The position numbers and the translations under genes were made by a program. Below, piece after piece: positions 51,687 to 51,765 of a stretch of DNA of 51,765 bases. This DNA comes from Mucilaginibacter sp. MD40 (GTDB lineage: Bacteria; Bacteroidota; Bacteroidia; Sphingobacteriales; Sphingobacteriaceae), in the NCBI RefSeq assembly GCF_002288635.1, contig NZ_NRSW01000001.1:636932-688696 (forward strand), written 5' to 3'. The notes below the pieces were generated by a model. That model was not told the DNA's origin. It ran no database searches and worked only from the letters and a program-made list of their open reading frames with translations. Position 1 is the first letter of the stretch. Every line of letters starts with the position of its first letter.

Positions 51687-51706
51687 TGGATTTGAAAATA
51701 ATTTTT

Positions 51707-51745
51707 GCCTCACCCTGCCCTCTCCAGAGGAGAGGGTTCTATAAC
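51707..51745. repeat. Dispersed repeat GCCTCACCC...GGAGAGGG (half unit) at the right edge
   Basis: The sequence GCCTCACCCTGCCCTCTCC and the complementary GGAGAGGG form one hairpin of the family at 27889-28030 and 31676-31763. The other arm, if present, lies beyond the window. Confidence 0.6.
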
Positions 51746-51765
51746 GCCATCCTTATAAAGTAGTC

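Overview
The window reads as a chromosomal segment of a Bacteroidota, most likely a sphingobacterium of the Mucilaginibacter/Pedobacter type. This rests on -7 elements of the form TAnnTTTG, a TonB receptor with an N-terminal carboxypeptidase-regulatory-like domain, secreted TlpA-like thioredoxins, M13 and DPP-IV peptidases, a futalosine-pathway menaquinone gene, and GC-rich dispersed hairpin repeats between genes. The genus is an inference. No phage, insertion sequence, CRISPR array, tRNA or rRNA gene was recognised inside the window.

Layout. Bases 1-433 hold two tandem leftward promoter/leader modules for something beyond the left edge, resembling an rRNA-operon leader. Then come an rRNA m5C methyltransferase (434-1825), a small secreted protein, and a little accessory pocket (2301-3411) with an HNH nuclease and a 95-residue partner. 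Next are a tadA/CsaA-like/DinB-like operon, an FAD oxidoreductase and an exonuclease III. A run of secreted hydrolases follows: a gluzincin, a serine hydrolase, DPP-IV and an M13 peptidase, with a lone receiver protein among them. After that: acyl-CoA dehydrogenase, a TlpA-like protein, mqnD, a second exonuclease III of another type, and a cyclophilin. A metal-type TonB receptor with a His-rich partner (22228-24937) has a palindromic operator candidate.

Bases 26095-31901 carry the threonine operon on the minus strand in the order leader peptide, attenuator, thrA (aspartokinase-homoserine dehydrogenase), thrB, thrC and a GNAT acetyltransferase. The leader is a 21-codon Thr/Ile-rich ORF too short for routine gene calling. 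It is followed by a Rho-independent terminator, and a 10-nt antiterminator complement lies at the leader's 3' end. This is the strongest finding here.

The right part holds rsgA, dtd, a Deg-family protease, dapF, a secreted CxxC thioredoxin facing a Cys-rich double-glycine leader peptide (36859-37134), a large SNF2 ATPase, a GSDH-type sugar dehydrogenase, a membrane flippase-like protein overlapping a glycosyltransferase 2, a GAF-SpoIIE phosphatase, radA, a YifB-type ATPase, a PepSY membrane protein, a PaaE-like ferredoxin reductase and an MDR oxidoreductase.

Several dispersed repeat families occupy intergenic gaps. One supplies the C-terminus of the methyltransferase, and a related one is read in frame inside radA. 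Start codons were moved downstream of the longest ORF where a signal peptide or family N-terminus decides it.
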